Assembly (NCBI GenBank): GCA_014526335.1
Contig: JACTAT010000006.1
Span: 3,975,202 to 4,039,201, forward strand
Source: Chrysaora quinquecirrha
Lineage: Eukaryota; Cnidaria; Scyphozoa; Semaeostomeae; Pelagiidae
DNA: 64,000 nucleotides
Direction of reading: 5' to 3'
The notes below the pieces were generated by a model that was not told the origin of the DNA, did not search any database, and worked only from the letters and a program-made list of their open reading frames with translations. The translations under genes and the position numbers were made by a program. Position 1 is the stretch's first letter. Every line of letters begins with the position of its first letter. Positions 11,701 to 24,500 of this stretch are shown here, in pieces.

Positions 11701-14700
11701 TCTTGAACGAATACCCTGGGTACTCATTTACCAACCTCGGAAGGATGGACAGCTGAGTTGACGGTAGGCTTGTGAAAAGTGGTCCCGATGAGATTCGAAC
11801 CCACGACCTTGTGATCATGAGCCGAATGCCTTGACCACTCGGCCACATCACCACACGAAAGGGAATGATTCGTTAGTTTGAGCGTCCAGCAATTAACTTC
11901 AAAAGCGATAACTTCGATTCATGTGGTAATCCTAGCCACACTGGCTCATATGATATCTCACAAGTCCTTAGGATAAATTCTATGTTCTATGTTTCAATAC
12001 CTTTTTCTTTAAACTAAGGTTGGCCATTTGAGCACGAAGTTTTTGCATCTTCTTCTTTGTTTGACTATTTTCATCTTTCTTTTCCTGAAAAATTACAAAT
12101 GGAGAATAATTTTCTATTTCATATGACAGTGAATTTGTGGCTGTACTATGTCTTAACTGTGACAGCATGTTTAACGAACAATTTCAAAGTCCTTATAAGA
12201 TGACTAGATTGCCAATGGATTCTTACAAGTCACACACATATATATATAGTCATATATGTATAGTCATATCTAATCATAAGTGGGCTACCACAATTGTTAA
12301 AATTGCCTTGACCGTTATTCGAATCAGTGACCTTCTGGACAACAAGCCAGTCGACTATTCCACTGCACTAAACAGTGCAATGAGGTAGCCAACCAAACTC
12401 AAGGTCCTTCCAGCCACCAAGCTCCCCTACTGGTGATTAAATAAGTGGGCAGTTTATCGAAATTAGATAAAATGATTAGATATGAATCAGCCCGCCTATT
12501 GGCCAACGTACGGTAAAACATACACGTGTCAGCTTATATGCAGTTCTATTCTTACAAGGCAATACAGAGATTTCTTATCACGAGAGTTTCTTCCCTAAAG
12601 TTAGGCTAAAGTATACCATTTAGGCAGAAATAGAAATCATTACTAACAGCTGTAAGGATGACTCAATTTGTCTAAAAACGTTACATAGAGCAAGCAAGCA
12701 AGCAAGAAATGCAAGCAAGCAATCTTTATTTTTGAAGGAACGTCAAATATTCCAGGAGCCAGATGACGTTGTCTTTTCCCGCCATTAATGGCACATGTAG
12801 ATAGTATTCTTCACATTTAAAACTTAGGTTTTGTTGCTATAAGAAAAGATATTCAGGCAGTAATACAGCTGATGTGGACCTGCAGCTTATTGTAGCTTCA
12901 AAAAGTCAACACACCTGAGATATGCCTTGGTCTTCATCTTCTTCTTCATCATAAAGATTATGCATTGATGCAGCACTATAATAAGACAGTGAAGTATATA
13001 GGTATGGTAATCAAGATAAAAGTATAATGTATGACAGTATAGTACATAATAAGTACAGTTTTCCGTGATAAGGTACATGATTTATCACGCCAGTATGAAC
13101 TACCAAATAAAAATCCAATAGATGGAAATGACAACTTTTGTAAAACTCGTTAGTATCATTCTACGTTTAAGATGACAGATAACATACATGTATTTCATAT
13201 TTGATGTTGAAGAAGTTGGTTTATCTTCTATCTAACTAGCATGCTTACCTAAGAGATTCAGACAACGGTGTCAAAGTCCCATCACCTCTGTCATGCACTC
13301 TGAAGAAATTCAGTTGATCTCCATCTCTGTCAGAAAAAAAAACAGGTAGTTTAGGGACCCATAGATTTTGTATGGCAATTTCAGTACAAAAGGGCATGTA
13401 ATTTGGAGAATTGGATCTATTTTTCATTAGTAGTCTTGTTATTCTCATAATAGACTGATTACCTGAGTCGTAGTTATCGCTATTGAAATGAATGCTAGGC
13501 CGCTCAAACTACGACTCATATTCGAACGGTTATCTTTCTGGACTTACGTTTTCTGCCTCGTTCGAGCGGTTATCTTCCATGGTTACAGTGATGTCAACTG
13601 GTATGTCGTTGTAATGGCCTAAATCTGCCGGATCCAAAACGCCGTGGAAAACAATGTTTCTATGTTTTAAAACTTAACTTACTATTTGTTTTGCAGAAAG
13701 CTCTTACCAACCCAGCTTTTTTCGATATTCGTTTGCATGATTAATTAAGTACTCAAACGGCTGCCGAAAGGGCTCGTATATTTTGCTGTTTTGCTGTGAG
13801 GATGCAGTGAACCAGTCTCGTTTTAATGCGCGCCAGCTTTTTGGCGCAGGGCACTCCAGAAAAAATGTCGTGATATTATGAGTCCCAGTTTGAGCGACCT
13901 CGGTTTGTTATTAGTCTCGGTCTGATGAGCGATAACTGGGACTCAAGTAATAAGTCTACTATTCCATGCTAGTAGACTTTCCTAGCGAGTAGGGATTCCT
14001 CGTCGTTGAAGTGTAGCTAAGATTCTAGGCATCGAGTGTATGGACGATATGGGGGTTCTTATATACTGCTGGTAACAGTCAAGTGTTTGTTGAAAAAACC
14101 ACTGTTTCCATTGCCTTCCAAGTTCTACAAAACTTTTGCAATAAAATGGGAATAACTTTGTCTATTTTCAGCAAAACTGGTAAAACTTGACATCCTTGAT
14201 TTACTAGTGTTTTGGCATCTCTGAATGGAAATTTAAAATTTTTTGAGGTGTTAGGATAATTGAGGATGCACTGTACTGTACGCTGTAATAATTGATATAG
14301 TATTGGCTACTAATACCATAAAACATTGCAAAACAAACCTGAAAACCAGCAGTGTCACTTGTCGATTGTCTTTCATCAATTTATCAAATATTTCACTCCT
14401 AGAATAAAAAACGTTTTCCAAAATTTAGTTAAATGACACAAAATAAGAATTAATTTTTCTAGATCTAGTTTCATGGAAAGCAAGCAAGACAGCAAGCAAG
14501 CAAGCAAGCAAGCCAGAAGCTTTTGTTAATGCAGTTTGGGGATTCTTTCAGCTATAGAGCTGATGTAGAACTACAGCCTGTGCCCCCAGACTGACATTCC
14601 AGAACGGCTACCCTGGATAATTATTTGCCGACATGAGTGAATGGACATTGGAGGTTACTGCAGGCTTCTGAAAAGTGTACCTTACAAGATCTGAAGAAGC

Positions 14701-16493
14701 GACTTGCATATTCTTAGATAAACAACTTGACCATGCCACCTCAAGCAAAAAAACAGAGAAAGAAATTGAGATTAAGCCTATTACCTGTTAGCTTCCATGT
14801 ATTCTGCCATTTCTTCAAAAGATGGATCTTCTATTGAAACTAGAGAAGAAAAAAACATTTCTGTGAGCAAACTATATTGAATTGTGTTGTATACTTCACA
14901 ATACCGAGTCAGTTTAACATTTCTGATTGGTACATTTTGATCTGCATGATCCACCTCGGTTAATTGTTTGACTGTTTCTGACATTTATACTATGAAGAAT
15001 GCCAGACAAAAAAGCTTTTTAAGCATGATTCTGCTCATGTTGATGATTTTGAGGTATTAGCCATAATAGAAAGAATCTCACACTTACTTCTTCTAGTGTT
15101 AATTGGTCCTCCTCTCATAGCTAGCACAAGTTTTAGTGTTGCACCGTCAGTTATACTATGGGAAAAAGAGTCATAGAATGAGACCATAAATCAACAATGT
15201 TCCATGAATCATACAGTGCTACCAATCATCAGCAGTCATTGGCTTGCTCCTGAATTAGCAAGCAAGCTGGCAAGAAGTTTTATTCCTTGATGCAAGTTAG
15301 GCCATAGATTGAGGCAGCTATACAGCGGATGGTGACCTGCAGCTTTTCCCCAATAATGACATCTTAGAATTTATGACCTTGTGTAAGGTGATCTCAACCA
15401 GATAGGACTCAAATCTGAAGACCTAATCCAGGTTGGAAAACTTGTTGCAATGTCGCAATGACGCTTGCAACTCTCCTATTAATTGACCTATTGTCATGTT
15501 ACTTAGCCTATTGTTTTTCCAATCTGCTTGCACTGATGTGTCGGCTGAAACTTGCATGTTTTCTAACCTGGCCTTATGGAAAAGTCACCTAGCCTTATTC
15601 ATTGATGATGACATTTGTTATGTTCAACAGCTCTTTGCTGACAATTAAAGCTTTATTTTTGCATGCTCGTTTTCAGTTAAAGAGAAAACTGCTCGTCTTT
15701 TATCTCTTCATCTATTGTTGGTCTGGTAGCATTTAACCCCAGCGATCCCAAAATGTTGCAGATTTAAGACAATATGAAATATATTAATGTAATCTTACTC
15801 GAAATCATGCAAACACAGGTCATCATCAAGCTCCGTCGACTGCCAAATTAAATGTTGTTGAGATATTGGAATACCTGTAATAAAAAGGGAGATTATAACT
15901 ATAATAAAAAGAGTGTTTGATTTTTTTAAACAATATTAAGAAGATCATTTAAGGCAGTGGTCACACATCTAACTAATATATTCATTAATTATAGGTGTGA
16001 ATTGTGCATGCCATATTTTTCGATTGTAAGCATATTATTTCATTTATTTTATAAAACTTTGAATTCCCATAAAATTAATAATAAAAGAACTAAGATAGTG
16101 AAATTTTGCAACTTTAAGAAAATTGGGCTCCATAATGCGAATTTGGCATTGAAAACTCTATCTTGAAATGTTGAACCGGTGTATTTTCATTGATTTAGTG
16201 CAGTTGACTGGGTTCTGTTATAAAAACCACCCAATGAATGTAGCCTGTGTCTACAGCCTCAAACTCTTCTCCAAAAGAAGTTTTGGGAGAAGAGTCTTGA
16301 GACTGCACGCAGACTTTACACCCAATGTTATGTTTGGCGATTTCGGTTCCTTTTAAAATAAACATTAGGCTAATTGGTCGTATACATTACCTTCTAATCG
16401 TTGTATTTTCGCCTTTATGCTAATGATTGTATCAAAAGGGCTGACCCTCAACTCAAAAGCTGTGCCAGTCAACGTCTCGATAAACAAATCCAT
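7201..16493 (-). CDS. ZFAND4: AN1-type zinc finger protein 4 (ubiquitin-like + AN1), 12 exons
   Basis: Exons, 5' to 3': 16493-16391, 15874-15799, 15155-15088, 14830-14785, 14398-14339, 13326-13249, 12975-12915, 12084-12001, 11120-11059, 10139-9438, 8773-8598, 7336-7201. Exon 1 opens MDLFIETLTGTAFELRVSPF. A ubiquitin-like domain follows, ending LKLVLAMRGGPINTRR, then DGDQLNFFRVHDRGDGTLTP; these are the signature stretches of vertebrate ZFAND4. Exons 11-12 encode the AN1 finger: RCFLCAKKLGLATNYQCR then CGNTFCATHRYAETHSCTYD, with the metal-binding Cys and His in place. About 550 residues are expected, shorter than the human protein. The middle (exon 10) is Ser/Lys/Gln-rich and poorly conserved. 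Phases agree everywhere except inside exon 10, where one base is missing near 9556-9570 (see findings). The family is linked to ubiquitin biology; its exact role is not shown here. Confidence 0.93.
7952..8313. mobile_element. TA-target MITE, 'AGCCCTCAA' body
   Basis: This inverted-repeat element lies in the last intron of ZFAND4. It starts CACTTTTTTTTAATAAGCAA, ends ...AAAAAAAAGTG, and is flanked by TA on both sides. The body has several CAGCCCTCAA(A/G)TTGCTTA words. A sister copy with the same body is at 42082-42467, and a weaker relative is at about 44873-45116. Confidence 0.75.
10200..10570. mobile_element. Divergent palindrome-family MITE
   Basis: It contains the CAATGTTT / TTTGGCC / AAAACATTTTGC words of the palindromic family described at 10727, but in degraded form. 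There is an internal duplication of about 45 bp (TTAAACATTTTCTCTTGGCA occurs twice). It lies in an intron of ZFAND4. Boundaries are approximate. Confidence 0.5.
10727..11009. mobile_element. Long-palindrome MITE, TAA target site
   Basis: Nearly the whole 283 bp folds back on itself. The left end is GGCCCTGGCCAAACGATGAA and the right end ...GATCGTTTGGCCAGGGCC, with TAA at both flanks (10724-10726 and 11010-11012). Related copies lie at about 23840, 24604, 25198, 28583, 29521, 58216, 58626 and 58926. The 3-bp TAA/TTA target and GGC ends would fit the PIF/Harbinger group, but no transposase is present to prove this. Confidence 0.8.
11590..11855 (-). repeat. tRNA-derived SINE family 1 with (GCTT)n tail
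   Basis: Read on the minus strand, it starts with a tRNA-like head (GATGTGGCCGAGTGGTCAAG ... GTGGGTTCGAATCTCAT), resembling a Ser/Leu tRNA. A shared body containing TCAGTCTGGGGGCACAAG follows, and it ends in a GCTT tetranucleotide run (seen here as AAGC repeats). The best-preserved sister copy is at 29877-30151. This is a retroposon, not a tRNA gene. Confidence 0.8.
12691..12893 (-). repeat. Truncated SINE family 1 copy
   Basis: An AAGC tetranucleotide run (tail) is followed by AATCTTTATT and, about 150 bp further on, the ACAGCTGATGTGGACCTGCA block of the family. The tRNA-like head is missing. It lies in an intron of ZFAND4, next to exon 12975-12915. Confidence 0.6.
13463..13946. mobile_element. 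Inverted-repeat element in ZFAND4 intron
   Basis: The left end contains GAGTCGTAGTTATCGCT and, about 40 bp on, GCTCAAACTACGACTCAT. The right end contains the complements (ATGAGTCCCAGTTTGAGC ... AGCGATAACTGGGACTC). So each end is itself a hairpin and the two ends pair with each other. No ORF of note lies in the 480-bp body. Superfamily unknown; boundaries approximate. Confidence 0.6.
14476..14745 (-). repeat. Degenerate SINE family 1 copy
   Basis: An AAGC run is followed by the family's AGCTGATGTAGAACTACAGC and TGTGCCCCCAGACTGACATT blocks, clearly diverged from the 11590 and 29877 copies. It lies between two ubiquitin-domain exons of ZFAND4. Confidence 0.65.
15250..15425 (-). repeat. Degenerate SINE family 1 fragment
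   Basis: It keeps AGCAAGCAAGCTGGCAAG, a body block (TATACAGCGGATGGTGACCT) and a trace of the tRNA-like head. This is an old copy in a ZFAND4 intron. Confidence 0.5.
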
Positions 16494-18503
16494 TTTTACT
16501 CGCTTATTTTTTCCTCTTTTCTTGGAAACTTCCCTCAGTCTGATAAATAGACTTATGTTCTATTCTTCAGTATTACATATTTCAAAAACTTTGATGAAGA
16601 AGATTTCCTGTTTCTGCTAAATGAACTGCAACTCCTTCGAAGTCAAATCATATTTTCGGCACTCCGATCCTCGCCTTTCGGCACATTTAGGCCACGTCGT
16701 AACTTCAAATTAGACTTGATTCACGTCCCCAGCACCAAATTCACCACTTCAACGATTACAATAAATACTCATTATCATTTCTTAGCCTTCTTCCAAGATT
16801 TTTCAACTTCAAACGGCTTTAAATTTGAGCCATGATTAGCCTACAAGAGAAGCAACTTCGCGGCCATTTTATCATTACGTCTGAAAAATTGTTTTACTTT
16901 CCGAAACTTCCCGGATGAAAATAGCAAATAATTCCCATTGTTTTTCAAAATACCCGCTGTTTCCATCGCAACAAGAAATATACACGATTAATTTTTTGCC
17001 GCGAGAAATCTGCTTTTGGAGATTTTGAAGGGAAACTCAGATAGAATTAGATAAATATAAACGTTAAAAAGACACTTAAACGTGCATTTATACTACAATA
17101 CAACATATAGATAATAAACAGTGTCTCAAACTTGCACTGGTTATCAGAGGCGTAGGAGGGTATTGAAAAGTGGGGGGGGGGGGGCACATGAAAAAAGGGG
17201 CAATATAGAGAGCAAGTGCGCGGAAGGCGCACCCTCCTAGGGGGGTCCAGGGGCATGCTCCCCGGAAAATTTTGAATATAGAAGTAGCTACTTTGGCTCT
17301 TGTAGCCTCTTTCGGACTAAAATTATTAATTATATAAACATATTTCCAAGGCAGTTGGTTGTCCTACGTAGACTTTCAAGGTGTAAGGAAGGGGCACTTT
17401 TCAGATATAAAAGAGGCAGGCATAAGATTTGGCAGAAAAATGGGAGGGCACGTGCCCCCCCTGGCCCCCCCGGCTCCTACGCCACTGCTGGTTATCTATT
17501 GCAACTAAAACCAAGATAAAATGAGATAATTAATAGTTAAACGATTTTTGGTGTTAAAACCTTAAAATCCACTAAAACGGCAAAATAGACCAAGTCTCTT
17601 AAATTTTAAAATCTTCACTTTGTTTACGATCTTAAAAGCAACAATAAAATAGACTTAGGCTGCTAACAGCAACTATTAACAATTTAAAAGTTTTCAAAGA
17701 ACAAAGAGCTAAAAGGCAAGCATAGATCATTCTTCAAGTTCAGAGATGCCTCGAGAATCCAAATAAAATCTTGGTCTCGAAGAAATCCCCAAAGTTTCTG
17801 CAAAAACTGTTTGTTCCGATATTTTTCGATCTTGAAAAAATGATTTTCTGCTCCCAAAAGATAGTCAGTTAGCGAAGGTTCTATAAAGCAACAAATACAA
17901 CCATATACTACAACCAATGAAGAATTAAAATGAACTTTTATGTGCAAACAAAAAATTATGAGTTAGCAATTTCATTGCAAGAAACTCAAATAGATTATAC
18001 AAATACTCTGTCAACATAAAAAAGAACGAAAAATCGGACTGGAATGGAGAAGAATATTTCAGCAATACAGGCCCCTTCAAAAACACCTCCAGCTCGCTTC
18101 CAGCTAGAAGATTCGAAAGAGAAACAGGTTGCGTCTCGGATAAATAGGACAAATTTTGAGCAAAATGATTTGGTTTGGTACACTCGGAATTTGCGTTTCA
18201 TTAGTGCCAAAGGACAACGAAAAATCAAGGAAAAGCCCCAAAACTTTCGTATTACTTAGCAGTCTCCAGTTTAGCACAAGGACTACTAGAAATCCATAAC
18301 TTTTTGTCTGCGTTTGATCCAGTACTGCATTCTTTATAAAGGGTTATAAATATGATCCTTATAAAAAATGCATGTACTGTTTAACTGCCCATACCTCCGT
18401 TGATTTACTTACACGTCTGCAGTCTTCGTATATGCATGGCATCTTTGCTCACTTTGCTGTAAACCTTATGATGACATCTATAAATTCTTTAATTATGAAA
18501 TAT
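16494..18503. other. Region between ZFAND4 5' end and ATPase A 3' end
   Basis: The minus-strand ZFAND4 start lies at 16493, so its promoter should be in about 16494-17000; no specific motif was identified. A hAT MITE occupies 17145-17487. The remainder is AT-rich, with overlapping short ORFs at 17.7-18.26 kb on both strands that have no splice support or family resemblance. Confidence 0.5.
17145..17487. mobile_element. Non-autonomous hAT element with 8-bp TSD
   Basis: The termini are CAGAGGCGTAGGAG and CTCCTACGCCACTG, inverted repeats of the hAT type. The flanks carry an exact 8-bp duplication, CTGGTTAT (17137-17144 and 17488-17495). The 343-bp body has long G and C runs and no transposase. 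A second element with CAGTGGCGTAG ends is at 23912-24350. Confidence 0.9.
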
Positions 18504-21500
18504 TCAATGCCAGGGTCCAGTACTGCCTTTCCAAAATAGCGGCCTTAGGCCATTTGCAATCACGACTACTAACGAAAAAAGATCCGCCAAAATGACCATC
18601 CAAATAGTCACAATTGAAAACGAAACAGCCAGCAAAACAACAAATTTAAAAATTAACGCCATAAATATATTCTGAATGCATACTTTACGTGTGTATTTAC
18701 TAATCGAAATAAGGCTTGGTATCTTTAAAATGTTGTCGCTCATCAGGACAACATGAGCAGAATTCAATACCATTCCAGCAGCGGAAGATGAAACAGCAAT
18801 TCCTACATCTGCTGCTGCTAATGATGGTACATCGTTAATGCCATCGCCGATCATCATAATCTTTCCATTTTCTGAGGCCTAGAAAAGAAGTCTCAATATA
18901 CCAAGGGATCTTGTAAAGCTCAGTGAAGAAACCTTCGGTGCAAGCATAGTCTACTGTGCCAGTCTCCCGGCACTTTGAACTTAAATAGAGAAAGGGACGT
19001 GAAAGAAATGAGAGGATTCTTTCTTTGCTCCTCGGTCTTTTTCGTAGCCCCATCCTTTACACTCAAATTTCCTTATAAGGGGATAAGACTGCCACGTTGC
19101 TTTTAGCATGACTATTTTTCCATATACTGTGTTTAGCCAGGCGCCTCCTAATATTCTACTGTTCCTAGTAGCTTAATAAAGTCATTCCAACACGAATGCA
19201 ACAAAGGAACAAAAATCTGCATGCTTTAAAAGGTTACCGATGTAGCTACAATTACTCCATTTATTAATAAGAGTGATTGATGAGCTACATGCTTTAAAAA
19301 GGCATCTTTTGGGATTTTGAAGGATCTTGCTAGTCACAGATGTAGCTTATTTAACCGAGAGGAAACAGGGAACTTGCTATACTTGTGCAACAAGTATAGA
19401 TTGCCCATATTCCGAGCTAGCAACATTGGAGCTGGTTCTGTTTCATGCATAGTATCTTCTATCAAGAGATGACAAGATTTCAAAAAAATACCTTTTTCGC
19501 CTTGATCCAGTCGAGTTTATCTTTTGGCTTCATGCCTGAAAAGACTTTCTCAATTCCAACTGCTTCAGCGATTCCATTTGCAGCTCCCTGATTATCCCCC
19601 GTCAGCATCAATAAATCAATACCGAGTTTCTTCAGTGCTTGTATAGCTTCAATAGCTGTTGCTCGGGGTTGATCAGTAAGCCCAATTATCATTGAAATCT
19701 ACAAAGATGAAAGACGTTAATTTCCAAAGGAGCTATAGGGGACCAAAAGGAAAACAGAAAAAAGGACATCAGTCAATTCGAAATTTCGACTGGTGGGGCC
19801 AAGAGGTCTACATTTCCGACAGTCACTGAAAAATGTTCTATTTTGTGCCAATTTCAGAGGAAAATCGCAAAATTTCCGACAAAATTGGAAAAAGTGGGGG
19901 GGGGGGCTTGTGGTATGCAAAAATTAGCATTCGCACAGGCAAACAAGCATTTGTGTTTAATAAAACATGTTCTTAAATAAAGAAAACGTTTCGATTTCAG
20001 GGCGCTCTTCTAAGAATGTGTTTATTTCTAAAACTTTTCCAGCAATAGGGATATACTGATAGTTAATAAAGAAGACAGTATGGGGAGTGTGCTAGAAGCG
20101 CTTTTTGAGTGTTGAAGCAGATGAAAGAATTTCTGAGCATTTGCCATTGGCTCTACTACCGGAATCCCTTCAGGGAGCGATTGAGATTATTGTTTACGTT
20201 GCCAATTATCATTAAAAATGGGTCTTGGCTGCTTACCCTAGAATAGGGAATGGTTGGACAAAATCGACTTACTCGTCTTCCTGGAGGGTACTTGACCGTT
20301 AAATGAACAGGTATGTGCCCCGAGATTTTACAAAGTATCCCAACTGTAAGGTATTTTTTTACACATTAAACCACCCAGTTTTATGAGTTTAGTATTTTTA
20401 CCACAAATTAGGGTAAATTTGACTCTACACCCTCAAGTGTTTTAAGCATAAATTGAACCCAGCTGTAGGGAATTTTCGAAAAAAATCAACCCATATGAGG
20501 AGCACACAACTGTCAGCTTACATTGAGGAGACTAAGGTGTAGTCTTGTAATGTAAAATGAACAAAAACAGGCTACTTTACCTTTAAGTTGACAGCTACTA
20601 CCACAACAGTATTTCCAGTAATTGCGAGTTGATTACAGATATTCGTGCAGGCTACAGCAGTAGATATCTTCAAAGATTCCATGAGTTCTAAGCTGCCAAC
20701 TGCTATATCGTATTCGTTAACCATTCCTGTGATTCCAAAGCCGTCAATGATTTGCAAGTTTGAAACATCAGGGATTAATGCATTTGAGTCGCTGTCTTTG
20801 TGATGATATTCATATAAGCAACCAAGGTAATGGCTGACAAGTGAAGCAGCAATAGGATGGTGAGATTTCGATTCCAAAGCAGCAACAAATCTCATCATTT
20901 CTTGTCTAAAAGAAGAATTTCGATAAAATACTACAGATTTCCCAGTCTAAACAAATTTTCCATTCTTCCTTGAATCTTTAAATTTTAACAAGATGGTCCA
21001 AAAAAATGTGGTACACGTTTTTTTTTATAAGAAAGTGGTTTATAAGCAAGTAGTGCTCAGCATCTAGGAAACTTAAGAAAGTTCAATACTGGATTCTTGA
21101 AACTTAAGAAAGTTCTGTTTTATACTTTCACTCCTAATGTTCTGTGTGTTATTTTTGCTCTTCTGTTCAGTCGCTCATCTTGCTATTAAGCGAGTCTAAT
21201 GATTATTTTCTTTGAAAAACGTGGTATTTGTGCAATGTATACAGTGCCTTAAACTGTGCATTGTTAGAAATACTGTATTCCACAATTTTTGCTAAGGTTT
21301 TGGTACTGAAAACGTGAAATATGTAAGAAAGTTTCAATACTGGCCAAAAAAAAACTTTCTTATAAAAAAAAAACGTGTAGTGCTGTAAGATAACAGTATG
21401 TATAAATGAAAAAGGCAGTAGTTCCAAGCATTACTAGAATCGAGAAGTTCGTATAGGGGGGTAACCTGTTACCCTGTCCTCTTGACAAAATGTTGTTTTA

Positions 21501-24500
21501 GTTTCGTAGGATTATTTTTCAGATTGGTGATCAAGCGGATTGATAGGGAGGATTTTACATGATCCCTGTTTCCCAATGTTACCTGGTTCCCTTTAAATTT
21601 TGGTCACATTCCTTGTTATCTGGATACATTTCGCCTGTTCCCATGTTCCATGGAATCCCCAAATGACCTTCAATTGGGACCAAAATGAGGATGACAAAAC
21701 GAGGGGTATTTCATTGTTCAAAATTTATTACGTACAAAATTTATGTTAAACAAAAGGATTTCAAAGGGATTTCCAAAAAAACTATAGGATTTCAAGCAAA
21801 GGTCCTGCCCCTCGTAACAAGAATAAGGCAATAGATAATGTATTTTCTCGAATAGGCACCGCAAGGCAATCGTCAGAGAGACAATTAGAAGGAAAAGAGA
21901 GGAAATGATCATCTTCTCCCTTTTCGAGTCTTTCACATGGCTTACTGTTCTTATATCTCTCTTAACGAAAAGGCCACAAAATATAACAATAATAATGACA
22001 CGACTCACTCGCTCAACTCTTCATTTAAAACTTGTACACTTGTAACTTTGAATCTTCCTTCAGTCAATGTTCCAGTTTTATCAAAAACAATTGTCTTTAC
22101 ACTTGTTAATGCTTCCATGTACGATCCTCCTTTGACCAGAACTCCATTTCTGGCAGCAGCAATTATACTACAGAACATCGGCATTGGAACTGACATAAGC
22201 AATGCACACGGGCAAGCTATGAGCAGTATCGTAAGGGATCGTCTACCCCATGTTGAAACTAGAAGCATGTTGTACTCTAAAACCTGCAATGAGGGAAATT
22301 GTCATGAGTAAGACAATAAAAGCAGTATGTTGGAATTTGTCTATCAGAAAATCCAGTGAAATGAAATCTTCAGAATTGCGAAAATGAGCAGAAAAGGGAC
22401 CAGAACGAAACTAAGATTTTCTATAAAAAGGGTATACCGGTATAAAAAGGGTATGAAGGCTATAAAAAGGGTATGAAGGCTATAAAGGGTATAAAAGATA
22501 TAATAAGGGGTAAGAAAGGTATAAAAAGAGTATAAAAAGGAATGAAAATATTAAAAATAGTATAAAAGAGAAAAAGATGGTATAAAAGTGTATAAAAAGG
22601 ATAAAGAAAGGTATAGAAGGGTCAAAAAGGGTATAAAAGTGCATAATAAGGGTAAAGAATTGGATGAAAGGGAAAGAAGGGTATTAAAGAGGGTATTAAA
22701 AGACTTGAAAATGCAAACTCACATGAAAAACAGATAACAATATAGGTATGAAGAACACGAGCAGTGCAGTTAATAAGACCAACGGTGCATAAATCTTCGC
22801 AAACTTATTAATCATCAGTTCAGCTTGTGTGGCCTCTCCTTGAGCTTGCAACACCATATTTGAGATTTGAGACATCGTCGAATCTTCACTCGTCGTGTTG
22901 GTCTTTATCTACAGTGCATAAAATAAGTATTCTATAGAAATAAATGTCTCAACAATGTCTGGTATTGGAGACTTGATTTGACTTCTTCTAATCAGGCCTC
23001 AATGAATGGACATCCCAGTCCCGGGCGAAGGGAGCACCAAATTTTGTTAGGGACAGACCACCAAAGCATAAAAACATACCCTATATCTTATACCATATGT
23101 GAAAATATTACACCGATATGTGAAAATATTATCATACAAAATCGTGACAATGGAAACTATTTTTCATACCAAAATCGCAAAATTCAACACTGTTCCTTGT
23201 GTATGGTCGATATAGATATGAAATGTTATTACGTTAAAGAAAGGGCTCGGAGTCCAGGTTCTCATCTCATGCAAAAAACTGTAGTTAAAGTAACTGTCTC
23301 TTGGAAGAAGCAGAATTCTAATTACAAGAAACCAGGTTTTTGGCAATCTTTGTTCCGGACGCCGATCGAAACAGGGCGAGCATCTGTCCCATAATGGCAA
23401 GTGTGTGGTCATTTTATCGTGTAGACCATGTGAGAAAAAGAAACCTTACCTCAAGGTAACCATTCTGCAATATTGTTCCACTGTATACAGTATCCCCAGT
23501 CTTTTTCAAAACAGGCATTGATTCTCCGGTGATAGAACTTTCATCAACATTTCCATTTCCTTTCACAACTATTCCATCTAATGGTATACTATCTCCTCCG
23601 CATGTCAGTATAACAGTACCAACCTCCACAGCGTCAATATCCACAATTTCCTTTGTTTTCGCTATAACGGCTCTGTTTGGCGTATGAATCATCAATTCTA
23701 CGATAAAATATGGGATGTAAAGTTATTTTCTTGATTTATCGAAATCTAAGGCCATATCCACAGTAACAAAAGTTTCTAAGCACGTAGCACATAAATCGCA
23801 AGGCGCAATCAAAAAACTTGGAGTATAATAACTAAAACGGCGTGGACAAATGATCAAACATTGCTGATCAAACATTTGAAATTAATTCTACAAACAATGT
23901 TTCACCGTTTGCAGTGGCGTAGCCGACGGTGGTTACCTTCAGGGCATACCACTAAGGGACCCCGCTGATTAGGTATGTAAAGGGGGCCCCAACCTATAAA
24001 TAAAGTCAAAATGAAGTCATCGTTTTTAGGATGAAATAAATGCATCTTCTTGTAAGAAACTGCTTGTAAGACCTAAAAGTTATAACAATAGGCCTTTGAA
24101 ACTGTCTTTTGTACATGTATGTTTTAGGTACGTACTGTAGTTACATAGTTTTCTGCTAATTTCCTGAACAAGGAGGAACGTATGGCCTTCTTTAACGATT
24201 TGAAGGAGTGTAATCTTACAGACGAAAAGTAACGGATATACAAGTGTCCGAAAAGCTTTGCAGCTCCCTAGTCCCTTTTATAAGACAGGGGTACAAGGGG
24301 CAAATCCCCTTTCTTCACTAAGGGCCCCACATACCTCCCCTACGCCACTGATCGTTTGGCCACGTCGCAAAACATTTATTGACATCAGAACTTTTTTGGC
24401 AATGATTTTAAAAATATCAAAAACATTTTTGCATGCTGTAAGCAACAAATGTTTGATGAGCAATGTTTTGTGACGTGGCCAATCGGTCAAACATTTTGTT

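Noticed and set aside
11590..12720. CRISPR-like direct repeats (AAGC)n
   Set aside because: These are tetranucleotide SINE tails without spacers, in a eukaryotic genome.
22420..22700. Many TATA-box-like words as promoters
   Set aside because: They belong to a degenerate tandem repeat in an ATPase A intron.
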